DNA of 27,185 nt from an uncultured Oscillospiraceae bacterium. GTDB taxonomy: Bacteria; Bacillota; Clostridia; Oscillospirales; Oscillospiraceae. Below are positions 7,122 to 15,247 of the stretch, one piece after another. A model generated the notes under the pieces. It was not told the DNA's origin. It saw nothing but the letters and a program-made list of their open reading frames with translations, and ran no database searches. A program made the translations under genes and the position numbers. Position 1 is the first letter of the stretch, and each line of letters begins with the position of its first letter. The DNA is taken from NCBI GenBank assembly GCA_958423465.1, contig CATZRD010000033.1, forward strand, positions 1-27,185. Reading direction: 5' to 3'.

Positions 7122-9482
7122 ATGAAATCCAAATCTTTGGCTACAGAAAAAACAAAACAAGCAATAAAAGCCCCGCTTACGATCTGGAAAGCCAGCCTCC
7201 CCTTTTTCCTGGGGGCGGTGCTGTTTCTCATGGTCTGCCTGTGCTCCGCCTCTACCATTAAGCCGGCAACCATGGTTTTGGCCGTCGGGGTCCCCATCCT
7301 GACCTTCCTGTGCTTTACACAGCTGCGGGACCGGATGGGTGTCCCCCTGCTTCTTCTGGCTGCCGTGGTCCTGATGGACGGGATCTCCACGCTGTACGCC
7401 GTGTCTGGGAAATTCGCCCTCTACGAATTCTTAAAAGTCCTGGCCTCCTTCTGCCTGGTCCTGTTCCTGCTGGCCATCGCCCCCGGGAAGGGTGTGCAGC
7501 CGGGCCGCTGGATTGCCACGCTCCTGGAGACCTGTGCGGCCCTGGCCAGCCTGGTGAGTATCGATATGCTCTCCACCCGGTGGATCAGTACCCCGGTCCT
7601 GGCGCTCCTGGAGCGGTTTACCCAGGATTACAGCGCTCTCTCAGGGGTGGAGGCCGGTGTCCGCATGACCTCCATTTTTGAAAATCCCAACGTGTTCGCC
7701 GGATGTGTGGGAATCGCCGTCCTGCTCTCCCTGGGACTGATCCAGTCCAGCAAAACCAACTGGGAAAAACGCATACACCAGGTCCTGCTCTTCCTCAATG
7801 CCCTGGCTTTCGTGCTGGCCTTCAGTATGGGGGCAACCGGGACCATCGCCGTCGCTTTCCTGGCCCTTCTGGCGCTGGAACAGAAGGAGAAACGGGCAGG
7901 TCTTCTGATTCTCATGCTGGAAACCCTGGTACTTACTCTGGTCTGCGCTGCTCTAATCTCCATGACCTCTTTCGAGGTGTGGAGCGGCGTTCAGCCAATT
8001 CCCCTGTTGTGCCTTCTGGTGGGCTCCGCCATCCTGTGCGGGATGGACCATTGGCTCGGAGGGCCGCTGTCAAAGCATATGGAAGGCCGGGGAAAGCTCA
8101 TCCTGGCTCTGACCGGCGGCGTCCTGGCCGCCCTGGTAGTCTTTGCCGTGGCGGCATATAACATCACCGGGCCGGTCTCTCTCCAGCGCGGAGAGGGACT
8201 GCGCCGGGCCGCCTACCCGGAGCCTGGAACTTATACCCTGGCCGTAGAGGCGGATGCCGGTCTCACCGTGACCATTGAGAGTCAGAACCAGCAGGAGACC
8301 ATGATGCACACCAGCACAGAGCTCTACCGGGGCGAAGCCTCGGGAGCACAGTTCGCCGTCCCGGAAGACAGCCTGGTGGTCTACTTCAACTTTTCTGCGC
8401 CGGAGACGGTACGGGTGGAGTCTGTGACATATCAGAATGAGGAAGCCTCCGGCTCTGTCCCCCTGGGTTACCGCCTGCTCCCCGGCTTTATCGCCAATCG
8501 GCTCCAGGGCCTCTTCGCCAACGAGAACGCCATCCAGCGGGTAGTCTTTTTCGCGGACGGCCTGAAGCTCTTTCAGAGAAGCCCGGTTATCGGCTTGGGT
8601 ATGGGGGCCTTTGAAAACGGCGTCCGCAGCGTGCAGTCCTTCTACTATGAGACCAAATACGTCCATAATCACTATATCCAGGCCCTGGTGGAGACTGGCG
8701 TGGTGGGTCTTGCCCTGTTCCTGCTCCTTCTGGGCGGAAGCGCCGCAGCAGTGTGGCGTGCCCGAAAAAGGACGGTAGTCCATCCCCTGGTCCCCGCGCT
8801 GGGGGCCACCCTGGTATTCATGGCGGGCCACGCCGCCACAGAGGTCGTGTTCTCCTCTTATCCCTACCTGCCTATGGCCTTTGGGGTCTTCGCCCTTATC
8901 AGCCTGTGCTGTGAGGAAAGTAAAATCAAATTGAGCCAGATGGCAAAGACTGCCTCCTGTCTGGCCGCCTCCGCGCTGATCGGGGTGTACGCCGTTCTGC
9001 TGGGGTGCAATATGTATGCCCAGCGCCTGTTCAACGGAAACCCTACCGGAGAGGACCTGACCGTGGCCGTGAGCATGGACCGGTTTGAATGGGCGGACTA
9101 CGCCTTGTCTTATGTGCTGAGCGTCAGCAGCGCCGGAGATGTGGATCCCTCTGTCCGCCAACAGGCGGACGAGTACGCGGAACGTCTGGCAGAGGTGGAC
9201 TCCAACACCATCCCCATCTATCTGGCCCAATACTACTTCCTCACAGGCCGGACACAGGAAGCTCTGGATATGGTGGAGCAGTATGTGGACTACGTCTCCT
9301 CAGACCCGGAGACGTGGCAGACCGCTTTCGACCTGCTGGAGCAATATGAACAGGATACTGACGACTACCGTACTGGGGTACAGTATATTGCGTGGAAGCT
9401 GGATACCTGGAACCAGGAGAATATGGGAGAAATCACAGTGGATGAGGAGGCCAGGGCGTTCATCGCGCGGATGGGCTCCTGA
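7122..9482 (+). CDS. O-antigen ligase/polymerase-family membrane protein
   Basis: 786 residues from ATG 7122, preceded by AAGGA with 9-nt spacing. An in-frame GTG at 7056 has no such site. Around twelve membrane segments alternate with a large outer loop (about residues 346-443). The Wzy_C/WaaL hallmark follows near 485-520 (SPVIGLGMGAFENG, then YVHNHYIQALVETG), with the conserved histidine. A soluble tail from about 630 to the end looks helical and TPR-like. Family members either polymerise lipid-linked repeat units or ligate finished glycan to an acceptor at the outer face of the membrane. In a Gram-positive, polymerisation or transfer of wall or exopolysaccharide is expected. The next gene starts 11 bases after its stop, so they form an operon with the sugar transferases. 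Confidence 0.88.
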   Translation: MKSKSLATEKTKQAIKAPLTIWKASLPFFLGAVLFLMVCLCSASTIKPATMVLAVGVPILTFLCFTQLRDRMGVPLLLLAAVVLMDGISTLYAVSGKFALYEFLKVLASFCLVLFLLAIAPGKGVQPGRWIATLLETCAALASLVSIDMLSTRWISTPVLALLERFTQDYSALSGVEAGVRMTSIFENPNVFAGCVGIAVLLSLGLIQSSKTNWEKRIHQVLLFLNALAFVLAFSMGATGTIAVAFLALLALEQKEKRAGLLILMLETLVLTLVCAALISMTSFEVWSGVQPIPLLCLLVGSAILCGMDHWLGGPLSKHMEGRGKLILALTGGVLAALVVFAVAAYNITGPVSLQRGEGLRRAAYPEPGTYTLAVEADAGLTVTIESQNQQETMMHTSTELYRGEASGAQFAVPEDSLVVYFNFSAPETVRVESVTYQNEEASGSVPLGYRLLPGFIANRLQGLFANENAIQRVVFFADGLKLFQRSPVIGLGMGAFENGVRSVQSFYYETKYVHNHYIQALVETGVVGLALFLLLLGGSAAAVWRARKRTVVHPLVPALGATLVFMAGHAATEVVFSSYPYLPMAFGVFALISLCCEESKIKLSQMAKTASCLAASALIGVYAVLLGCNMYAQRLFNGNPTGEDLTVAVSMDRFEWADYALSYVLSVSSAGDVDPSVRQQADEYAERLAEVDSNTIPIYLAQYYFLTGRTQEALDMVEQYVDYVSSDPETWQTAFDLLEQYEQDTDDYRTGVQYIAWKLDTWNQENMGEITVDEEARAFIARMGS

Positions 9483-9493
9483 AAGAAAGAGAT

Positions 9494-10903
9494 ATGATCC
9501 GAGAAAATCAGAGACTCCTCAATCATTTGAATGTGCTCAGCGATGCGGTCCTGACCTTCCTTGCCCTTCCTATCGCTTACTGGATCCGGTTCTTCCTCAT
9601 GCCAAGCGGCGTGGCAGGCATCCCGTTCCAGAACTATCTGTGGCTCGCCGCAGCCTTTACTCTGGTACAAATCTTCACCTACGCACTGTTCGGCCTTTAC
9701 CAGTCTTTCCGGAAAACCAGACTCCTGGATGAGCTATTCCGGCTGTGGCAGGCCAGCCTGCTGGATATGGTTTTACTGCTGAGCTGGCTCTTTGTGGAGT
9801 GGGAGGTTCATTACTCCCGCTGGACCTTTGTTTTATTCTTCCTCATCAGCGTAGGAGCCTTGAGCGGAAAGCGGATCGTCCTGCGGAAGCTCCTCCGGTA
9901 CTTCCGTCAGAAAGGATATAACCAGAAGCACGTCCTCATCGTAGGCGGCGGGGAGACCGCGCTGCAGTACCTGAAGGAAATCCAGCGGGACCGGGAGCTG
10001 GGCTACCACCCTGTCGGGTACATAGCGGACCATACAACAAAACAGATGGCTGGTCTGCGGTGTCTGGGCAGCTATGACCATTTGGAAAAGGTGCTGGAAC
10101 GCCAGAAACCGGACGAGGTGATCTCCGCCATCGGCGTGGAGGACTACCACCGGATGCCCCAAATCATCTCTGCCTGTGAGAAGACCGGGAGCAAGCTCTC
10201 CATCATCCCATTTTATGCCGACTACATGCCCTCTAATCCCCAGTTCGACAGCCTCAATGGAATCCCCCTGATGAACCTCCGACGCATCCCTCTGGATAAC
10301 TGGGGAAACGCCTTCTGCAAGCGGGCCATGGATATCGTCGGCTCCGCTTTGCTCCTGCTCCTGACCTCGCCGGTCATGCTCTTCTGCGCGGCAGGTGTCC
10401 GTCTCTCCTCCCCAGGGCCTGTCTTTTTCCGCCAGAAGCGGATTGGCCGGAGCAAAAGGCCCTTTTATATGTATAAGTTCCGCTCTATGCGGGTGAATGA
10501 CGAACAGGATACCGGGTGGAGCGGTCAGACGGACAGCAGAAAGACCCGGTTCGGGGCGTTTCTGCGGAAATGCTCTCTGGACGAGTTTCCCCAGTTCTGG
10601 AACGTGCTCAAGGGGGATATGAGCCTGGTAGGCCCCAGGCCAGAGGTCCCCTACTATGTAGAGCAATTCAAGGAGGAAGTCCCACTGTATATGGTGAAGC
10701 ACCAGGTGCGGCCGGGTATTACCGGCTGGGCCCAGGTCAACGGTCTGCGGGGGGATACCTCCATAAAGGCCAGGATTGAGCATGACGTCTACTATATCGA
10801 GCACTGGAGTCTCGGTTTCGATCTGAAAATCTTATGGATGACCCTGTTCAAGGGGAAGTTCCTGAACGATGAATCTCTAAGTGGCAGTGCGCCTGGGAGG
10901 TGA
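9494..10903 (+). CDS. Polyprenyl-phosphate sugar phosphotransferase (initiating glycosyltransferase)
   Basis: 469 residues in the WbaP/CpsE-type arrangement: four N-terminal membrane helices (to about residue 130), a CoA-binding-like Rossmann domain (VLIVGGGETALQYL near 150), then the bacterial sugar transferase domain from about 275. That domain opens with a membrane-embedded helix (MDIVGSALLLLLTSPVM) and carries the motifs SPGPVFFRQKRIG, FYMYKFRSM and DEFPQFWNVLKGDMSLVGPR. The enzyme moves a sugar-1-phosphate from a nucleotide sugar to undecaprenyl phosphate, the first step of repeat-unit assembly on the cytoplasmic face. It lies between the ligase/polymerase and a GT4 enzyme in a tight operon. 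Sugar specificity cannot be told from sequence. Confidence 0.93.
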   Translation: MIRENQRLLNHLNVLSDAVLTFLALPIAYWIRFFLMPSGVAGIPFQNYLWLAAAFTLVQIFTYALFGLYQSFRKTRLLDELFRLWQASLLDMVLLLSWLFVEWEVHYSRWTFVLFFLISVGALSGKRIVLRKLLRYFRQKGYNQKHVLIVGGGETALQYLKEIQRDRELGYHPVGYIADHTTKQMAGLRCLGSYDHLEKVLERQKPDEVISAIGVEDYHRMPQIISACEKTGSKLSIIPFYADYMPSNPQFDSLNGIPLMNLRRIPLDNWGNAFCKRAMDIVGSALLLLLTSPVMLFCAAGVRLSSPGPVFFRQKRIGRSKRPFYMYKFRSMRVNDEQDTGWSGQTDSRKTRFGAFLRKCSLDEFPQFWNVLKGDMSLVGPRPEVPYYVEQFKEEVPLYMVKHQVRPGITGWAQVNGLRGDTSIKARIEHDVYYIEHWSLGFDLKILWMTLFKGKFLNDESLSGSAPGR

Positions 10904-10911
10904 GGCAGGCT

Positions 10912-12048
10912 ATGGAGAAGAAGGTGCTTTTCACCGCGTCAACCGCCTCCCATATCCGAAACTTCCACCTCCCATATTTAAGGGCCTTTTGTGAGCATGG
11001 TTGGACCGTCCACGTAGCCTGCGGCGGCCCGGAGGCTGTGATTCCGGACGCTCACGAAGTGAAAATTCTCCCCTTCCGAAAGAAAATGCTGGCTGCGGAG
11101 AACCTGCAGGCGGCCCGGACTCTGCGCCGGATGATGGAGGAGGAGCAGTACGACCTCATCTCTACCCACACCTCCCTGGCTGCCTTTTTTACCCGCGTGG
11201 CGGTAAAGGGCATGAAAAAAAGGCCCCCTGTGGCCTGTATGGTGCATGGATATCTTTTTGATGAAGAGACACCATGGCTCAAGCAGGCAGTGCTCCTGAC
11301 AGCAGAGAAATGGATGGCTTCTGTGACCGACCTGCTGTTCACCATGAACGAGTGGGACTACGCCCTGGCGAAGAAGCACAGATTGGGCACACGTGTTGTC
11401 TCGGTTCCAGGCGTGGGAGTGGACTTCTCCAGGCTGGATGCCTGCCCGGAGTTGACAAGGGAAGTATTGAGAAATCAACTGAATATCCCGGAGGACGCAG
11501 TCGTCATGCTCTATCCCGCCGAGTTTTCAGAGCGGAAGAGCCAGGCGGTACTGATCCGGGCTATGGCCTGTCTCCCAGGACGAGCTGTCCTGGTCCTGGC
11601 GGGGGATGGAGAACATCTGGAGGACTGCAAGGCGCTGGCAAAAGGCTTGGGGGTGGCGGACAGGGTGCGCTTCCCGGGCCATGTATCCCCAATTGGGCCG
11701 TGGTACCGGATGGCCGATATCGCGGTCTCCGCAAGCCGGAGTGAAGGACTTCCATTCAACATCATGGAGGCTATGTACTCTGGGCTTCCAGTAGTAGCCA
11801 GCGGCGTGAAGGGTCATACGGACCTGCTCCAGCGCAGCGGCGCGGGCTTGCTCTATCCCTACGGGGATGAGGAGCTTTGCGCAGAGGCCATCCAAATGCT
11901 CATGGGGTCCGAGGACATGCGGGAGCATTTGGGTGCAGCGGGGCGGCGGGAGGTGGTACAATATAGTTTGGATCAGGCCCTCCCTGGTATCATGGAGCTT
12001 TATGAAGAGCTGGCCCTGGAGGACAAAGCAAAACCTGTGGCGAGGTAA
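10912..12048 (+). CDS. GT4-family glycosyltransferase
   Basis: 378 residues from ATG 10912 (MEKKVLFTASTASHIRNFHL), 8 bases after the preceding stop. A GTG at 10900 is in frame, but it overlaps that stop and has poor spacing. The fold is two Rossmann-like halves. The N-terminal acceptor half ends near residue 170. The C-terminal half starts VVMLYPAEFSERKSQ and includes LVLAGDGEHLE, DIAVSASRSEGLPFNIMEAM with the E-x7-E nucleotide-sugar motif (about 274-287), and GLPVVASGVKGHTDLL. It should be a retaining, cytoplasmic enzyme adding the second or a later sugar to the lipid-linked unit begun by the upstream enzyme. No export flippase is visible in the window. Confidence 0.92.
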   Translation: MEKKVLFTASTASHIRNFHLPYLRAFCEHGWTVHVACGGPEAVIPDAHEVKILPFRKKMLAAENLQAARTLRRMMEEEQYDLISTHTSLAAFFTRVAVKGMKKRPPVACMVHGYLFDEETPWLKQAVLLTAEKWMASVTDLLFTMNEWDYALAKKHRLGTRVVSVPGVGVDFSRLDACPELTREVLRNQLNIPEDAVVMLYPAEFSERKSQAVLIRAMACLPGRAVLVLAGDGEHLEDCKALAKGLGVADRVRFPGHVSPIGPWYRMADIAVSASRSEGLPFNIMEAMYSGLPVVASGVKGHTDLLQRSGAGLLYPYGDEELCAEAIQMLMGSEDMREHLGAAGRREVVQYSLDQALPGIMELYEELALEDKAKPVAR

Positions 12049-12343
12049 GTGGTGGGGTCAGATGTAAGGGAGGCAAGAGTTTCCTCCATCGTGACGGGCA
12101 AGAACGGACAACTCAAGAGCTGTATCGTCCCTACCCTGACTCAAGGAAGCATCACTACTGCCCCCCTGCACTGCGGTTTATTACCTGATGATGGAGTACG
12201 GTATGGTGAACCTGAAGGGAGCTTCCACCTGGGAGCGGGCAGAGAAAATCATCTCCATTGCCCATCCAGATTTTCGTGAGGAGCTCAGTGGCCAAGCTGA
12301 GAAAATGGATATCTGGAGACAAAGCAATAAGCTGATAGACTGA
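12049..12343 (+). pseudogene. 3' remnant of acetyl-CoA hydrolase/4-hydroxybutyrate CoA-transferase gene, frameshifted
   Basis: Directly after the glycosyltransferase stop, two frames together give the end of a class I CoA-transferase. The first frame (from 12049) contains TGKNGQLKSCIVPTLTQGSI. The second, from about 12167, reads VYYLMMEYGMVNLKGASTWE and then ISIAHPDFREEL, ending at TGA 12341-12343. These match the conserved C-terminal blocks of the family (EYG..NL.G, RAE..I.IAHPDFR). The frames join at the C6 run 12161-12166 by removing one base. The first roughly 300 residues of the enzyme are missing, so this is a dead remnant left by a deletion or insertion event. Confidence 0.8.
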
Positions 12344-12367
12344 TTTTTTAATGTTTTGACTTGACTC

Positions 12368-12416
12368 GGAAGCCGCACTGCTATGGAGTATCTGCCACAG
12401 CAGTGCGGCTTCCTTT
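12368..12416 (+). terminator. Intrinsic terminator
   Basis: A perfect 15-bp stem (GGAAGCCGCACTGCT 12368-12382 with its complement 12399-12413), 16-nt loop and TTT tail. It stands 24 bases after the CoA-transferase remnant, where it probably served that gene. It now also ends the polysaccharide operon, which has no terminator of its own. Confidence 0.8.
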
Positions 12417-12585
12417 GTTACGGCCCACTGCAAGAACTGTGCATATTGCATCATCCTGTTGCTCTAAAATGAGGCATACTGCTGATTTTTGCGAAATCGT
12501 GTAGAAACTTTTTTTAACCGGAAATGGCCTTTCCGCTTTAACAGTTATACTCGGATGCACAGGGCAAAAAGAGGCGGTGAGAGAG

Positions 12586-12918
12586 ATGACTCCGTCAGAA
12601 CGGAGAAGCGCGATCCTGCATCTTCTGTGTATACGGAGGCATGACACGGCCAGCAATCTAGCGGAACAGTTCGGTGTTTCCGAGCGAACGATCCGTGCTG
12701 ATCTGGTGGCTCTCTCCTGCTACTATCCGATCCAACTCGTGCGGGGGCGTTACGCTGGAGGAATATACTTGGCTGACTGGTTCCACATTGAGAGCCATAC
12801 ACTTTCACCAATTCAACAAGCACTGCTTGTGAAGCTGCGCCAACCCCTAAAAGGGGAAGAGCTTCAGGTGATGAACAGTATCCTGGCCCAGTTTGCCCTG
12901 TATTGGGAATATCGGTGA
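12586..12918 (+). CDS. Small HTH (DeoR/HTH_11-type) regulator
   Basis: 110 residues from ATG 12586 (MTPSERRSAILHLLCIRRHD), behind an AGAGG site. A GTG at 12577 is an alternative. The N-terminal half is a winged helix-turn-helix (ASNLAEQFGVSERTIRADLVAL) of the type seen in DeoR and WYL-domain regulators, followed by a wing (YPIQLVRGRYAGGIYLAD). The C-terminal half is short and has no ligand or WYL domain. Such truncated HTH proteins recur beside serine recombinase modules in Clostridia mobile elements, where they probably control element genes. Upstream DNA (12417-12585) is AT-rich and contains a TATACT at 12546, but I see no matching -35. Confidence 0.8.
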   Translation: MTPSERRSAILHLLCIRRHDTASNLAEQFGVSERTIRADLVALSCYYPIQLVRGRYAGGIYLADWFHIESHTLSPIQQALLVKLRQPLKGEELQVMNSILAQFALYWEYR

Positions 12919-13375
12919 TCCGTTATCTCCCGCCCTGCTCCTTGAAAACTTCATATCCGGCAGCGGGATACGTCCGCTGACGAGAGGCCCCTCCGGGAGG
13001 AGGGCTGAAGCGACGCTGGAGGATGCGCCAAGACCACCTGTGCGGGAAACCGCATCAAAGACGGCCAAGAAAGGTGCAGAGCGGTACCCATCCGTCCACA
13101 AAGCAGCCTGTGGCGGGCTGTTTCGCATTGCGGCTGGTTTACCCGGCCCAACCCTCGTCAGCAATCTGATAATGATACTCCTGTCCAGCCACAGCCCCGG
13201 GTGATACCGGGATCAAGCAATGGGGACAGCTCGGAGAGATCCTCGGAGGGGTGAGATTCCCGTGATGCGCGCCAGCGCAGTCCGTCTGCTGCCGCCCTGC
13301 CGCCTGGGGAAGTAGTGTCGAATACAGGTGCGAAATGATTGCTTATTGGAAATCCAAGATTTCAGAAGATAGGAA
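12919..13375. other. Hairpin-rich non-coding stretch (candidate structured RNA or transfer/recombination site)
   Basis: About 450 bases lack a credible gene. Short perfect inverted repeats follow one another: CAGCGG 12961-12966/CCGCTG 12974-12979; a GC-rich stem at 12987-13005; TGCGG 13041-13045 capped by a GAAA tetraloop and CCGCA 13050-13054; a CAGCC/GGCTG pair near 13107-13123; and CCCGG/CCGGG near 13196-13211. CTTCA 12949-12953 can pair with TGAAG 13006-13010, closing the first two hairpins into a three-way junction. The pattern fits a structured RNA or an origin/attachment region of the recombinase element. No promoter or known RNA family was recognised. Confidence 0.35.
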
Positions 13376-13377
13376 GT

Positions 13378-13412
13378 GGAGGCCGCTCCCTGTCCATTGG
13401 GGAGCGGCCTCC
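13378..13412 (+). promoter_or_regulatory. Strong hairpin upstream of the SHOCT/recombinase operon
   Basis: A perfect 13-bp stem, GGAGGCCGCTCCC 13378-13390 with its complement 13400-13412, and a 9-nt loop, ends 20 bases before the SHOCT start. No T run follows. It may isolate the operon from upstream transcription, control its translation, or be part of a recombination site. Confidence 0.45.
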
Positions 13413-13432
13413 GCCTGAAACGAGGGTTGGTT

Positions 13433-13576
13433 ATGAACCAGAATATCAACTACATCGGGATGGTAAACCTCCTCCGCCACCTCCAGACCGCCGGCCTTGT
13501 CAGCCGGAAGGAGGCCGGGAGGATCGCCGCCCGGCTCCGGACGGAAACCGGGGCAGATGTCATATTTTCCCCCTAA
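13433..13576 (+). CDS. SHOCT-like mini-protein
   Basis: 47 residues (start MNQNINYIGMVNLLRHLQTA), ATG 13433 with GAGGG about 7 nt upstream. The sequence L..G.(V/I)S..EA..I..R(L/V)..E.GAD is the short SHOCT-type helical hairpin that is regularly encoded just before large serine recombinases in Clostridia elements. It may bind the recombinase or nucleic acid; the role is not established. It lies 72 bases before the recombinase start. Confidence 0.75.
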   Translation: MNQNINYIGMVNLLRHLQTAGLVSRKEAGRIAARLRTETGADVIFSP

Positions 13577-13648
13577 TTTTTGTTGGGGTTGGATATGGAT
13601 AGTTCGCGGATGTGCTGGTATTGTGTGTTGCTGACAGGAGGCGATTTC

Positions 13649-15247
13649 GTGGACGAGCAGAAGAAAACCAGCGGTTCCCTGGCGCTGAACGGTGCGCCCC
13701 AGGTGATTACCATCCCGCCCAGCGATCCTGTCCGGGATCGGAAACTCCGTGTGGCGGCCTATGCCCGGGTGAGCTCCAGCTCGGAGGATCAGCTCAACTC
13801 CTTTGCCGCCCAGAACGCCCACTACACGGAGCTCATCACCGACAACCCGGAGTGGGAGTTTGTGGACGTGTACGCAGACAAGGGCATCACCGGCACCTCG
13901 GCGGAGAAGCGGGATGACTTCCAGCGCCTGCTGGCGGACTGCCGGCGGGGGCGGGTGGATAAGATCCTGGTGAAGTCCTCCTCCCGGTTCGCCCGGAACA
14001 CCAAGGAGTGCCTGGAGGCCGTCCGGGAGCTGAAGGCTCTGGGAGTCGGGGTGTGCTTCGAGGAGCAGGGCATCGACACCTCTGAGCTGGCCGGAGAGTT
14101 TCTCACCGCCATCTTCGCCATGATGGACCAGAAGGAGAGCGAAAGCATTTCAGATAACATGCGATGGAGTTACCAGGTGCGTATGAGAAACGGGCATTTC
14201 TCCACCTGTAAAGCTCCTTTCGGGTATAACCTGGTGAATGGGAAACTGGAAATCAATACTGACGAGGCCCCGATTATCCGCCTCATATTCGATCGGTATC
14301 TGCAAGGCCATAGCATGGATGATATCGCGAAGGAAGTCACTGCATATGGGTTCCCAACACGGGACAAGAAGCCTTACTGGCAAGTGACCTCCGTCCGCTA
14401 TGTTCTATGCAACGAAAAATACATTGGAGACTCTCACCTTCAGAAGACTTATATGACCGAGGCACTACCGCGCCAGCAGAAGCGGAACAGCGGCGAACAT
14501 AAACAGTATATCTGGAAAGAAACCCATCCACCGATTATCAGCCAGGATATATTTGAGCGAGTACAGAAGCTCCTGGGCGTCAAGAGTTCCCGTATTCCTC
14601 CAAAGTCAAAGGATGTCTCGCCGTTTGCGCAGCACATCTTCTGCGGTGACTGTGGTGCTGTATTCAAGCGCAAGCCCCAAGGATTGTCTGGATACTGGAT
14701 GTGTAGTAACCACGAAAAATCACGTGATAACTGCCTGGTTCGGCAAATACCAGAGCTAGAAGTTGAATGCGCATTCTTTCGTATGTACCACAAACTACGC
14801 CACAAGGGAAAGCTTATCCTCAATCAACTACTCGCAGACCTCCAGAGCGCCCGGAAGGGCAAGCTGCTCTGGAGCCTGGACATCGTGGCACTCAACCAGA
14901 AAATTGCAGACATTACCCGTCAGGATCGACTGTTGGCCCAGCTTAAGCAGCAGGGCCTCGTTGATCCTGATATTTTTATCTCCCGCCGGAACGAGCTGGC
15001 GGAACAACTCCGCGCTACAAAGCTGGAGAAGGAACGATTCCTGGAGTCCGAGGAGGATCAGACGATCCAGCGGACCCAGGAGCTGCTCGAAGCCCTGGAG
15101 GCTGGGCCGGACTTCCTGGACGCCTTCGATGGGGAGCTGTTCCGCGAGCTCGTGGACAAGATCATTGTGGAGAGCAACGACCGCCTGCGGTTCCGGCTGG
15201 TCAATGGCCTGGAGCTGACAGAGCCCATAGAACGGACGGTGCGGTGA
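13649..15247 (+). CDS. Large serine recombinase (first of the group)
   Basis: 532 residues from GTG 13649, chosen for AGGAGG at 7-nt spacing. The frame is open further up to 13580 but without a site. Domain order is typical of large serine integrases. The resolvase catalytic domain spans about 30-165, with nucleophile Ser42 in YARVSSSSEDQ, later KSSSRFARN, and DQKESESISDNMRW at its end. The recombinase DNA-binding domain (about 170-300) is followed by a zinc ribbon (CGDCG, then YWMCSNH and NCLV, about 330-365) and a coiled coil (about 395-500). It cuts and joins att sites through a phosphoserine intermediate. GC content falls from about 70% to about 50% between nt 14160 and 14835 and rises again, which suggests an exchanged DNA-binding part. 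The stop overlaps the next ATG (TGATG). Confidence 0.93.
   Translation: MDEQKKTSGSLALNGAPQVITIPPSDPVRDRKLRVAAYARVSSSSEDQLNSFAAQNAHYTELITDNPEWEFVDVYADKGITGTSAEKRDDFQRLLADCRRGRVDKILVKSSSRFARNTKECLEAVRELKALGVGVCFEEQGIDTSELAGEFLTAIFAMMDQKESESISDNMRWSYQVRMRNGHFSTCKAPFGYNLVNGKLEINTDEAPIIRLIFDRYLQGHSMDDIAKEVTAYGFPTRDKKPYWQVTSVRYVLCNEKYIGDSHLQKTYMTEALPRQQKRNSGEHKQYIWKETHPPIISQDIFERVQKLLGVKSSRIPPKSKDVSPFAQHIFCGDCGAVFKRKPQGLSGYWMCSNHEKSRDNCLVRQIPELEVECAFFRMYHKLRHKGKLILNQLLADLQSARKGKLLWSLDIVALNQKIADITRQDRLLAQLKQQGLVDPDIFISRRNELAEQLRATKLEKERFLESEEDQTIQRTQELLEALEAGPDFLDAFDGELFRELVDKIIVESNDRLRFRLVNGLELTEPIERTVR

Noticed and set aside
12955..13012. Hammerhead-ribozyme-like core (CTGACGAG, a GC stem, then GAAG)
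   Set aside because: The stem between the two core motifs needs bulges, the second motif is GAAG instead of GAAA, and no stem III with a proper NUH cleavage site forms; the TGAAG pairs better with CTTCA upstream.
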